Assembly (NCBI GenBank): GCA_900538465.1
Contig: UPXV01000001.1
Location: 153,339-217,338, forward strand
DNA length: 64,000 nt
Source of the DNA: an uncultured Erysipelotrichaceae bacterium
GTDB taxonomy: Bacteria; Bacillota_I; Bacilli_A; Erysipelotrichales; Coprobacillaceae
Direction of reading: 5' to 3'
Shown here: piece after piece, positions 40,193 through 48,016 of the stretch
Numbering within the stretch: the stretch's first letter is position 1
Layout of the letters: each line of letters starts with the position of its first letter
Translations under genes and position numbers: made by a program
Notes under the pieces: generated by a model
What the model was told of the DNA's origin: nothing
The model's database searches: none
What the model saw: the letters and a program-made list of their open reading frames with translations, nothing else

Positions 40193-42511
40193 AACCAAAG
40201 CATTTTCTAAAACTGTATCAATATGATCAGCAAGAATAATGTTTAAATCCTTTTGTACTGATTCAGGAATCTCATCAATATCTTTCTCATTATCTTTTGG
40301 AATAATGATTGTTCTAATTCCACTACGATGTGCAGAAATAGATTTTTCTTTCAAGCCACCAATCGGTAAGACTTGACCTCTTAATGTGATTTCACCTGTC
40401 ATTGCGACATCGTCACGAACTGGACGATTACTAAAAGCAGAGAGAATCGCTGTTGTTAATGTGACACCGGCACTTGGTCCATCTTTTTTCACTGCTCCTT
40501 CAGGAACATGAATATGAATATCCTCTTTATCAAATGCAATATCTTCTAAACCATATTTTTTAATATTGGCTTTCATATAGTCTAAAGCAATTGATGCAGA
40601 TTCTTTCATAACGTCACCCAATTGACCAGTAATAATAAATTTACCAGACCCATTAAAATGGTTGACCTCAATTGGTAAAATATCTCCACCATATTGAGTA
40701 TATGCCATCCCAGTAACAACTCCAACTTGAGGTTTATCAAGTTTCTTTGTATGTTCAAAAGGAGCTTTTCCTAAAAATTCTTCCAAATCTTCAACTTTAA
40801 GTTCAATATTCAATGAAGTATCCTTTAAAATTTTTAAGACTGATTTACGGCAAATACGTGCAATTAATCTTTCTAATTGACGTACACCTGCTTCTCTTGT
40901 GTAATGACGAATCACAAACATCATTGTTTCATCGGGAATCATTAATTGTTCTGGTTTTAAACCATGTAAATCCATTTCCTTTTTCAATAAATGTTTTTTA
41001 GCGATTTGTAATTTTTCTTGTTCTGTATAAGAAGAAATTTCAATAATTTCAAGACGATCACGTAATGGTTCAGGAATGCTTCCTAAATCATTGGCAGTAG
41101 CAATAAATAAAACTTTAGATAAATCATAAGGTTCTTCTAAATAGTTATCAGAGAAGAACTGATTTTGTTCTGGATCTAAAACTTCTAACATCGCACTTGT
41201 TGGATCACCTTTATAATCACTAGACATCTTATCAATTTCATCTAATAAGAAGACAGGATTAACGACACCGGCTTTTTTCATTCCTTGAATGATTCTTCCA
41301 GGCATTGAACCCAAATAAGTTCTACGATGTCCACGAATTTCCGCTTCATCCTTAACACCACCTAAAGATGCCTTTACAAATTTTCTACCTAACGCTCTTG
41401 CGATAGATTTTGAAATTGATGTTTTCCCAACACCTGGTGGGCCAACCAAACAAATAATTGGCGCATTTAAAGATTGTGTCATTTGTTTAACAGCCAAATG
41501 TTCAACAATTCTTTCTTTTGGTTTTTCTAAACCAAAATGATCTTCATCTAAAATACGTTCTACTTCATTAATATCTTGGACATCCTCGGTTTCTTGATAC
41601 CAAGGTGTTTTCATGACCCAATCGATATAAGTACGAACAACATTCGCTTCTGCAGAAGCTGCAGGCATCATATCATAACGTCTTAATTCTTCTTCAATTT
41701 TGTCTTTGACATGTTGAGGATATGGATGATTATTTAATTCTTCACGAATATAATCAGTATCATCTTCCTTATTAGGTGTATCACCTAATTCTTCTTTAAT
41801 CGCACGTAATTTTTCTCTTAAATAATATTCTTTTTGATTTTCATCAATGCTTTCTTTCACACGTAAATTGATTTTTTCTTCAAGTTCATTAATAACTTTC
41901 TCTTCTTCCATACTTCCTAAAACAAGAAGCAAACGTTTATTAATATCACATTCTGCCAAAATCTTTTGTTTTGTATGTAATTCAACATTGATATATTGAC
42001 CAATTGTATCAGCCAAAGCACTGGCACTCATCCCTTGAGATAAGTTAGAGAAAACTTCACGAGGGAACATTTGTAAATTTTTATTCATTGATTGCATCTG
42101 TTCACTGACTTTACGAACCAACGCAATTTCTTCACTCTTATCACCTGGAATATCTTCTAAATATTTCGTCTTGGCATATAAGCATCCATCACGTTCTTCA
42201 AGATTCAAGATTTCAACTCTCTTTTGTCCTTCAACAGTTAATTTGATTGTTCCATGGTTATCGCGTTTGATTCTTCTTTTCACTTTACATAAAGTTCCAT
42301 AGTGAAAAACATGATCAAAACTTGTATTCTCATCGAGTGGATTTATTTGTGAAATAAAAACAATGTTTTCATCAAATTCACTCATACTTTTTTCAATTGC
42401 TTTTAAACTAAATGGTCTTCCCACATCTAAAGAAATTTCATGCATAGGAAAAACAAGCATTCCCCTAGTACAAATGACAGGTAAATCAACTACAACATCT
42501 AATTCTTCCAT
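40187..42511 (-). CDS. lon: ATP-dependent protease Lon
   Basis: 774 residues. N-terminal substrate-binding domain (LPVICTRGMLVFPMHEISLD), coiled coil, AAA+ module with GPPGVGKTS near 352 and LLDEIDKM (Walker B), and the serine protease domain with the catalytic Ser in KKDGPSAGVTL and Lys in GLKEKSISAHR. Degrades misfolded and regulatory proteins. It has its own promoter with an additional hairpin in the leader. clpX, which lies between tig and lon in many Firmicutes, is absent here. Confidence 0.98.
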   Translation of the reverse strand: MEELDVVVDLPVICTRGMLVFPMHEISLDVGRPFSLKAIEKSMSEFDENIVFISQINPLDENTSFDHVFHYGTLCKVKRRIKRDNHGTIKLTVEGQKRVEILNLEERDGCLYAKTKYLEDIPGDKSEEIALVRKVSEQMQSMNKNLQMFPREVFSNLSQGMSASALADTIGQYINVELHTKQKILAECDINKRLLLVLGSMEEEKVINELEEKINLRVKESIDENQKEYYLREKLRAIKEELGDTPNKEDDTDYIREELNNHPYPQHVKDKIEEELRRYDMMPAASAEANVVRTYIDWVMKTPWYQETEDVQDINEVERILDEDHFGLEKPKERIVEHLAVKQMTQSLNAPIICLVGPPGVGKTSISKSIARALGRKFVKASLGGVKDEAEIRGHRRTYLGSMPGRIIQGMKKAGVVNPVFLLDEIDKMSSDYKGDPTSAMLEVLDPEQNQFFSDNYLEEPYDLSKVLFIATANDLGSIPEPLRDRLEIIEISSYTEQEKLQIAKKHLLKKEMDLHGLKPEQLMIPDETMMFVIRHYTREAGVRQLERLIARICRKSVLKILKDTSLNIELKVEDLEEFLGKAPFEHTKKLDKPQVGVVTGMAYTQYGGDILPIEVNHFNGSGKFIITGQLGDVMKESASIALDYMKANIKKYGLEDIAFDKEDIHIHVPEGAVKKDGPSAGVTLTTAILSAFSNRPVRDDVAMTGEITLRGQVLPIGGLKEKSISAHRSGIRTIIIPKDNEKDIDEIPESVQKDLNIILADHIDTVLENALVK

Positions 42512-42563
42512 AATTTTTTACCTCCTTTATAAAAGCACATCATTGTGCTTCCAATATGACACT

Positions 42564-42592
42564 ATTATATATAATAATGTTTGTTTTGTCTA
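42564..42592 (-). promoter_or_regulatory. Promoter of lon with leader hairpin
   Basis: Minus-strand TAGACA (42587-42592), 17-bp spacer, TATAAT (42564-42569). The leader then holds AAGCACA/TGTGCTT, a 7-bp hairpin just before the ribosome site AAGGAGG. I see no CtsR or HrcA (CIRCE) operator. Confidence 0.75.
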
Positions 42593-42604
42593 TCTAAATG
42601 ACTT

Positions 42605-42629
42605 AACAAAAAGACGCATCAAGCGTCTT
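42605..42629 (-). terminator. Intrinsic terminator of tig
   Basis: AAGACGC/GCGTCTT stem (42623-42629 with 42611-42617) followed by TTTTTG. Confidence 0.8.
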
Positions 42630-43908
42630 ATTTTACGTTATCTTTGATTAATTGAACAGCTTTACGAGTTGCTAAATCAGATTTGATTTGTCCTAATTGA
42701 CCTTCAAAGATTTTCTTAACTTCATCAAATTCTCTACCATAGTATGTAGCGATTTCTTTGATTTCTTCATCAAGTTCTTCTTCAGTAACTTCAATATTTT
42801 CAGCTTTAACAATTTCAGCTAAAATTAAATTGAATTTGACACGTTTTTCAGCTTGTTCTCTCATTTCAGCTTTCATATCATCCATAGTTTTTCCAGTTAA
42901 TTGTTGGAATAACTCCATATTTAAACCTTGTTGAGATAAGTTTTGTTCAACTTCTCTAAGCATAGTTTCTGTTTCAGTTTCAATCATAGCTTCTGGAACT
43001 TCTAATGGTGTATTTTCAATAACTGCATTGAAAATATCATCGCTGAATTTTGATTCAACTTCGCTTTGTTTTCTATTTTTAATTTGTTCTTTTGTATAAG
43101 TTTCTAAATCAGCTAATGTTTCAATTCCATCGATATTCACATCTTTTGCTAATTCATCATCGATTTCTGGTAAAACTTTGTATTTGATTTCATGAACTTT
43201 CACTTTGAAAGTTGCAACTTGTCCAGCTAAATCAGCGGCTTGATAATTTTCTGGGAAAGTGACTTCGATTTCTTTTTCTTCATCAACTTTCATTCCAATT
43301 ACTTGTTCTTCAAATCCTGGAATAAATGAACCTGAACCGATTTCTAATGGATAGTTTTCACCTTTTCCACCTTCGAAAGCAACACCATCTTTAAATCCTT
43401 CAAAGTCAATAACAGCAGTATCTCCATCTTCAACTGCGCCTTCTTCTTTAATAACTAATTCAGCAAATTGATTTTGATAGTTCTTTAATTCTGCTTCAAT
43501 TTCTTTTTTAGTCACTTTGACTTGACCTTTTTTGATTTCTAATCCTTTATATTGTCCTAATTCAACTTCAGGAGCAACAGGTGCAGTCACTGTTAATTTT
43601 AAAACATCTTCAGATAATTCATCAATTTGAACTTGAGGTTGACCAACTGGATTGATTCCATTATCTAATAAGATACCTGCATAACTTTTTTGTAAAATCA
43701 TATCAGTTGCTTCTTCTAAGATAGCACCTTTTCCTACTCTTGCTTTTACTAATTTAGCAGGTGCATGCCCTTGTCTAAATCCATCAAGTTTTACATTTTT
43801 AGCTAATTTGTTTAATGCTTTTTCTTGAGCATCTTTCCATTCTTCAGTTGTGAAAGTGACTTTCACTTCCATCATACATTTTTCTAGTTTGTTACAAACT
43901 GTTTCCAT
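42628..43908 (-). CDS. tig: Trigger factor
   Basis: 426 residues. Ribosome-bound chaperone and peptidyl-prolyl isomerase. The N-terminal ribosome-binding domain has the signature region in LDGFRQGHAPAKLV (usual G-F-R-x-G-x-x-P); the FKBP-type domain is VEDGDTAVIDFEGFKDGVAF to about 245; the C-terminal helical arms follow. Start has GGAGG. Downstream of a ysoA-like TPR gene as in Bacillus. Confidence 0.97.
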   Translation of the reverse strand: METVCNKLEKCMMEVKVTFTTEEWKDAQEKALNKLAKNVKLDGFRQGHAPAKLVKARVGKGAILEEATDMILQKSYAGILLDNGINPVGQPQVQIDELSEDVLKLTVTAPVAPEVELGQYKGLEIKKGQVKVTKKEIEAELKNYQNQFAELVIKEEGAVEDGDTAVIDFEGFKDGVAFEGGKGENYPLEIGSGSFIPGFEEQVIGMKVDEEKEIEVTFPENYQAADLAGQVATFKVKVHEIKYKVLPEIDDELAKDVNIDGIETLADLETYTKEQIKNRKQSEVESKFSDDIFNAVIENTPLEVPEAMIETETETMLREVEQNLSQQGLNMELFQQLTGKTMDDMKAEMREQAEKRVKFNLILAEIVKAENIEVTEEELDEEIKEIATYYGREFDEVKKIFEGQLGQIKSDLATRKAVQLIKDNVK

Positions 43909-43938
43909 TTATACTTCCTCCATTATTTCAACACGCAT

Positions 43939-43967
43939 ATTATACATGAAACATCATAAGATTGCAA
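43939..43967 (-). promoter_or_regulatory. Promoter of tig
   Basis: Minus-strand TTGCAA (43962-43967), 17-bp spacer, TATAAT (43939-43944). Confidence 0.8.
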
Positions 43968-43972
43968 CTATT

Positions 43973-44896
43973 TTAACACTCTAATTGTTTGAGTGCTAAA
44001 ATTTGTTGTTCAATCTCGTTTCCATCGCAATAATATAAGACTTCTAAATCTTCCAAGTCAACATCCATTGATAAAAGCATTGCTACATAATAGTGAATAG
44101 CTGCTGCCATAATATGATAAGATTGATCATCAATTGTTTGTGGATACAATGCATATAAAACGTATTCTAAATATTCAACACATTGTTCAAACAATGATGG
44201 ATTTTCATCTTCTATAGCATTTTGTAAATATTTCAAAATCTCTTGATATTGAATTTGTTCCAATACCAAAGGCATATAGCTTGGATTAAAATCAAAAATG
44301 TGATTAAATTTATCAACTTGCATATCTTCATCAACTTGTTGATCAATCAAAATTTCCATCAATAATGTTTTCGCAAAAAAATGACGATGAGGATCCATAA
44401 GATAATCCTGTATTGTTGGAATAATCATTCTTACATTCAATTGTTGTAATTGATCAATTGCCATATATAATAAATCTTCATTACATTCTTTATTTTTTAA
44501 CACTTGTGCAATTTCTTCAATTGAAAAGATTTGATTTTTTGATTCCACTTCAAAATTTGCCTCTTGTTTGTCTAACAACACTTCATCATAAGCAGTATTG
44601 AATAACATTTCATATTGATAAGGAATATAAGGCATCGATAATTCCTCAATCAAGATATTAATTGCTTCTTCATAATCTCCAAGTTCTTTAAGTGCTGTGA
44701 CATACATTGAAACAACATCATAATATGTTTCCTTTGCATTAGCCTTAGCCCATGCTCCTTCTGCTTTTGCTTGCTGATATTCTTTCAAACCAACAAGACA
44801 TACCAATCTTAAATATCTTGTTGTTTCATCATTCATATCATGAAGCATAGAAAGAGCTTGATTGTATTCACCATTTTGAATTAATTCCTCAATCAT
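43973..44896 (-). CDS. TPR-repeat protein (YsoA-like)
   Basis: 307 residues, all helical. N-terminal tetratricopeptide-like repeats (IEELIQNGEYNQALSMLHDM, DVVSMYVTALKELGDYEEAI), a middle acidic region, and further helix pairs to the end. No enzyme motif. In Bacillus the TPR protein YsoA is encoded directly upstream of tig, so this is probably its counterpart; function is unknown, presumably protein binding. It has its own promoter, divergent from ald. Confidence 0.75.
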   Translation of the reverse strand: MIEELIQNGEYNQALSMLHDMNDETTRYLRLVCLVGLKEYQQAKAEGAWAKANAKETYYDVVSMYVTALKELGDYEEAINILIEELSMPYIPYQYEMLFNTAYDEVLLDKQEANFEVESKNQIFSIEEIAQVLKNKECNEDLLYMAIDQLQQLNVRMIIPTIQDYLMDPHRHFFAKTLLMEILIDQQVDEDMQVDKFNHIFDFNPSYMPLVLEQIQYQEILKYLQNAIEDENPSLFEQCVEYLEYVLYALYPQTIDDQSYHIMAAAIHYYVAMLLSMDVDLEDLEVLYYCDGNEIEQQILALKQLEC

Positions 44897-44923
44897 TCTT
44901 TATCCTCCTGACTTGCAATAGTC

Positions 44924-44952
44924 ATTCTATCAAAGTTATCCCCTTTTATCAA
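44924..44952 (-). promoter_or_regulatory. Promoter of the YsoA-like gene
   Basis: Minus-strand TTGATA (44947-44952), 17-bp spacer, TAGAAT (44924-44929). Confidence 0.7.
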
Positions 44953-45005
44953 ATAAAACTCATTAAATTTCAAAAGTTTATGAAAAATACATCGACAAAA
45001 ACAAA

Positions 45006-45035
45006 TTTACTTCTTTATTGTAAACGTGTTATAAT
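45006..45035 (+). promoter_or_regulatory. Promoter of ald
   Basis: TTTACT (45006-45011), 18-bp spacer, TATAAT (45030-45035). The half-site TTGTAAACG just before the -10 box resembles the left half of a CcpA cre element, but the right half does not match. Confidence 0.65.
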
Positions 45036-45062
45036 GTAAAAATAGAAATGGAGTGATAAAAA

Positions 45063-46172
45063 ATGATTATTGGAATCCCTAAAGAAATAAAAAACAATGA
45101 AAATCGTGTGGCCATGACACCAGCTGGTGCCATGAGTCTTGTAAAAGCAGGACATCAAGTCTTAGTGGAAACAAACGCTGGTATTGGAAGTGGATTTAGT
45201 GATGAAGAATATCGTCAAGCTGGAGCAGACATTTGTGATGTAGAAACAGTTTTTGCAAAAGCAAATTTAATTGTCAAAGTGAAAGAATATTTAGAAAGTG
45301 AATACAAATATTTACGTGAAGATCAAATGGTCTTTACTTACTTGCATATTGCCAGCAATGAACCCTTTGCTAAAGCTTTAATTGATTCAAAAACAACTGC
45401 TATTGCTTATGAAACAGTTATTGGTAAAAATCATTCTTTACCATTGTTAACACCTATGAGTGAAGTTGCAGGACGTATGTCAGTTCAAATAGGAGCACAT
45501 TTTTTACAAAAGACACAAGGTGGTCGTGGTCTTCTATTAGGTGGTGTCCCTGGTGTGATGCCTGCTGAAGTTGTTATTATTGGTGGTGGAACAGTTGGTT
45601 TTAATGCAGCGAGAATTGCCAGTGGCTTAGGGGCTCAAGTTCATGTCTTTGAAGTTGATGCACAAAGAATGGCTTATATTGATGATATCAGCAATGGAAC
45701 AATTCATACTGTCTTCAATAATGAATATAACTTACGTAATGCCTTAAAAACTGCTGATCTGGTGATTGGTGCTGTTTTAATACCAGGTGGTCGTGCACCT
45801 AAATTGGTTAGTGAAGATATGGTCAAAACAATGAAACAAGGAAGTGTTATTGTAGATGTTGCGATTGATCAAGGTGGATGTATTGAAACTTGTGATCATA
45901 CAACAACTCATGATCAACCGACTTTTGAAAAATATGGTGTTATTCACTACTCTGTTGCTAATATGCCAGGAGCTGTTCCAAGAACTTCAACAATTGCTTT
46001 ATCTAATGCAACATTGCCTTATATTGAAAAATTAGCCAGCTTAGGTATGGATGCTTTAAAAGCTGATGAAGGATTTATGTTAGGATTAAATACTTATCAA
46101 GGTTATTATACTTGTGAAGCTGTTGCTAAAGCGCTTAATCAAGAGTATCATAATCCAAAAGAATTGTTATAA
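45063..46172 (+). CDS. ald: Alanine dehydrogenase
   Basis: 369 residues. Converts L-alanine to pyruvate and ammonia with NAD. Seen: IGIPKEIKNNENRVAMTPAG at the N-terminus (substrate Arg), VKVKEYLESEY with the conserved Lys, YLHIASN (catalytic His), GGVPGVMPAEVVIIGGGTVG (Rossmann loop, quoted in part) and the NMPGAVPRTST signature. Alanine is an important germinant and nitrogen source in spore formers. The gene is monocistronic on the plus strand. Confidence 0.97.
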   Translation: MIIGIPKEIKNNENRVAMTPAGAMSLVKAGHQVLVETNAGIGSGFSDEEYRQAGADICDVETVFAKANLIVKVKEYLESEYKYLREDQMVFTYLHIASNEPFAKALIDSKTTAIAYETVIGKNHSLPLLTPMSEVAGRMSVQIGAHFLQKTQGGRGLLLGGVPGVMPAEVVIIGGGTVGFNAARIASGLGAQVHVFEVDAQRMAYIDDISNGTIHTVFNNEYNLRNALKTADLVIGAVLIPGGRAPKLVSEDMVKTMKQGSVIVDVAIDQGGCIETCDHTTTHDQPTFEKYGVIHYSVANMPGAVPRTSTIALSNATLPYIEKLASLGMDALKADEGFMLGLNTYQGYYTCEAVAKALNQEYHNPKELL

Positions 46173-46202
46173 AAAAAATCGTGCTTAATGCACGATTTTT
46201 TT
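46171..46202. terminator. Bidirectional terminator between ald and pfkA
   Basis: AAAAAAATCGTGC and its exact complement (46172-46184 with 46190-46202), loop of five bases. The A and T runs on both sides let it work for converging ald and pfkA. Confidence 0.85.
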
Positions 46203-47321
46203 CTATTCATCACCGAAGCAAACACCAATTGCTTTGGCAGCTCTTACCAATTCACCATCAGGATTAACACGTTTTTGTTTACCAAACTTCGCATCACCAA
46301 TAACTTCTTCTAAAGATGTATAATCCATTGTTTCTCCATGAAGAGTAACGACATTTCCAAAAAGACCTTCATCAATCAATTCACAAGCTTTAACACCAAA
46401 ACGAATTGATAAAATACGATCATATGGCGTAATATCTCCACCACGGATAATATGTCCAGGATTGACAGAACGAACTTCATGATTAGGAATCACTTTTTCA
46501 AGATCATCAGCAACTTTTGCAGCAAGTCCACTATAACGAACTGGATCAGGTGAATCTTCTACAATTTTACCAATAACTTTTGTTCCATCAGCATATTTTG
46601 CCCCTTCTGCAACAGCAATAACAGTATAAGGCAATCCTTGAGCATCACGTTTTGCAACATGTTTAGCAATATTTTCGATTGTAAAAGGAATTTCAGGAAT
46701 CAAGCAAACTCCAGCATTTCCTGCAAGACCAGCATATAAAGCAATCCATCCAGCATCTCTTCCCATTAATTCACAGCAGATAACACGATGATGAGATTTA
46801 GCAGTTGTTTGTAAACGATCAATAAATTCAGTTCCCACACTCATTGCACTGATAAATCCATAAGTCAAATCAGTACTTGATAAGTCATTATCCATAGTTT
46901 TAGGAACCCCAATAACATTCACACCTTTTCTTGAAAAATCACGTGCACTTGTTAAAGTTCCATCACCACCTAAAACAACCAAAACATCAACGCCAGCTTT
47001 TTTAAGATTTTCTACACCAACATCACTAACATCTTTTTTTACTTTTCCACCTTTTCCATCATCAACTAAATAATCAAAAAGGTTATCTTTATTAGAACTA
47101 TATAAAATAGTTCCCCCTTCTTTATAAATATTTTCAACTTTTTCTTCTGTTAATTCAATATAGTTGTTATTGTATAAACCACGATATCCATAAACATATC
47201 CAATAACTTCCCAACCATATTTACGGATTGCAGTTTTTGTAATTGATCTAATGACAGCATTTAATCCAGGACAGTCTCCTCCACCTGAAAGCAATGCAAT
47301 TCTCTTAACTTTCTTTTCCAT
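46203..47321 (-). CDS. 6-phosphofructokinase (group with Gly/Lys active-site pair)
   Basis: 372 residues, longer than the 320-residue Bacillus PfkA. Phosphorylates fructose-6-phosphate in glycolysis. Motifs: SGGGDCPGLNA, LGGDGTLTSA, VPKTMDND with the catalytic Asp, MGRDAGWIA and NPGHIIRGGDIT. The G in GGDG is the ATP-type residue, while the Lys in P-K-T-x-D-N-D is the residue found in pyrophosphate-dependent and mixed-substrate enzymes; ATP-type PfkA has P-G-T. The phosphoryl donor is therefore uncertain. The promoter carries a perfect-match cre-like site. Confidence 0.9.
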   Translation of the reverse strand: MEKKVKRIALLSGGGDCPGLNAVIRSITKTAIRKYGWEVIGYVYGYRGLYNNNYIELTEEKVENIYKEGGTILYSSNKDNLFDYLVDDGKGGKVKKDVSDVGVENLKKAGVDVLVVLGGDGTLTSARDFSRKGVNVIGVPKTMDNDLSSTDLTYGFISAMSVGTEFIDRLQTTAKSHHRVICCELMGRDAGWIALYAGLAGNAGVCLIPEIPFTIENIAKHVAKRDAQGLPYTVIAVAEGAKYADGTKVIGKIVEDSPDPVRYSGLAAKVADDLEKVIPNHEVRSVNPGHIIRGGDITPYDRILSIRFGVKACELIDEGLFGNVVTLHGETMDYTSLEEVIGDAKFGKQKRVNPDGELVRAAKAIGVCFGDE

Positions 47322-47353
47322 ATATTTTCATCCTCCATTTTTTCCTACTCTCT

Positions 47354-47382
47354 ATTATAATAAATATTTAACAAGACTACAA
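47354..47382 (-). promoter_or_regulatory. Promoter of pfkA-like gene
   Basis: Minus-strand TTGTAG (47377-47382), 17-bp spacer, TATAAT (47354-47359). Confidence 0.65.
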
Positions 47383-47390
47383 TACAAAAA

Positions 47391-47405
47391 TGTATCCGTT
47401 TTCAA
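47391..47405 (-). promoter_or_regulatory. Candidate CcpA (cre) site upstream of pfkA promoter
   Basis: TTGAAAACGGATACA on the minus strand matches the published cre pattern WTGNAANCGNWNNCA at every fixed position. It is centred about 50 bp upstream of the expected transcription start, a position associated with activation rather than repression. Confidence 0.6.
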
Positions 47406-47431
47406 ATTGTGATAAAAAAACGCAATATATA

Positions 47432-47457
47432 TAAAAAAATCCCATATTAATGGGATT
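47432..47457 (-). terminator. Intrinsic terminator of the pnp-maf unit
   Basis: AATCCCAT/ATGGGATT stem (47450-47457 with 47438-47445) followed by TTTTTTAT. Confidence 0.8.
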
Positions 47458-48016
47458 CAATAACGTTATATTTTTTCAACAAATAAAGAAGACTCTTCAC
47501 AGGCAATCCAATAACATTATCACGATCACCTTCCACATGATCAACAAAACAATCAGCAGCTCCTTGAATACCATAAGCGCCTGCTTTTCCTTGCCACTCA
47601 CCAGAAGCAATATAATCATCAAGTAAATCTTCAATATTTTTAAAATAAACAGTTGTTTTCTCTACAAACACATGAACTTGTGAATCAATATACACAGCCA
47701 CGCCTGTATAGACTTGATGTTGATTTCCAGAAAGTTTCTTTAAAATTTCACGTGCTTCAACTTCATTTTTTGCTTTTCCAATAACTTCATCTTGAAAATA
47801 GACAATTGTATCTGCCCCAATCACAACTTCATCAGGATGTTTACGATGAATAGGTTGAGCTTTTTCAATAGCTAATTTCATCATACGTTCTTCTAGAGGT
47901 AAGCTTTCATCCATCACTTCATCTATAGGAAAACTTTCGACAACAAAATCAATACCTGCTCTCTCTAGTAATTCTTTTCGTCTTGGAGACGTTGAAGCTA
48001 AGATAATTCTACTCAT
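47447..48016 (-). CDS. maf: Maf-family nucleotide pyrophosphatase
   Basis: 189 residues from MSRIILASTSPRRKELLERA (ATG 48016), overlapping the end of pnp by eight bases; the long open frame further upstream lies inside pnp. Maf proteins hydrolyse non-canonical or pyrimidine nucleoside triphosphates. Seen: ASTSPRRKELL, VVIGADTIV with catalytic Asp, GNQHQVYTGV and GKAGAYGIQGAA. In Bacillus maf sits by radC and is linked to septum inhibition; here it follows pnp instead. Confidence 0.95.
   Translation of the reverse strand: MSRIILASTSPRRKELLERAGIDFVVESFPIDEVMDESLPLEERMMKLAIEKAQPIHRKHPDEVVIGADTIVYFQDEVIGKAKNEVEAREILKKLSGNQHQVYTGVAVYIDSQVHVFVEKTTVYFKNIEDLLDDYIASGEWQGKAGAYGIQGAADCFVDHVEGDRDNVIGLPVKSLLYLLKKYNVIESH

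Noticed and set aside
42512..42600. CtsR or HrcA heat-shock operator at lon
   Set aside because: Neither the GGTCAAA heptad repeats nor a CIRCE inverted repeat is present; only a small leader hairpin is seen.
45018..45036. CcpA (cre) site in the ald promoter
   Set aside because: Only the left half TTGTAAACG fits; the right half deviates, and it overlaps the -10 box by chance-level similarity.
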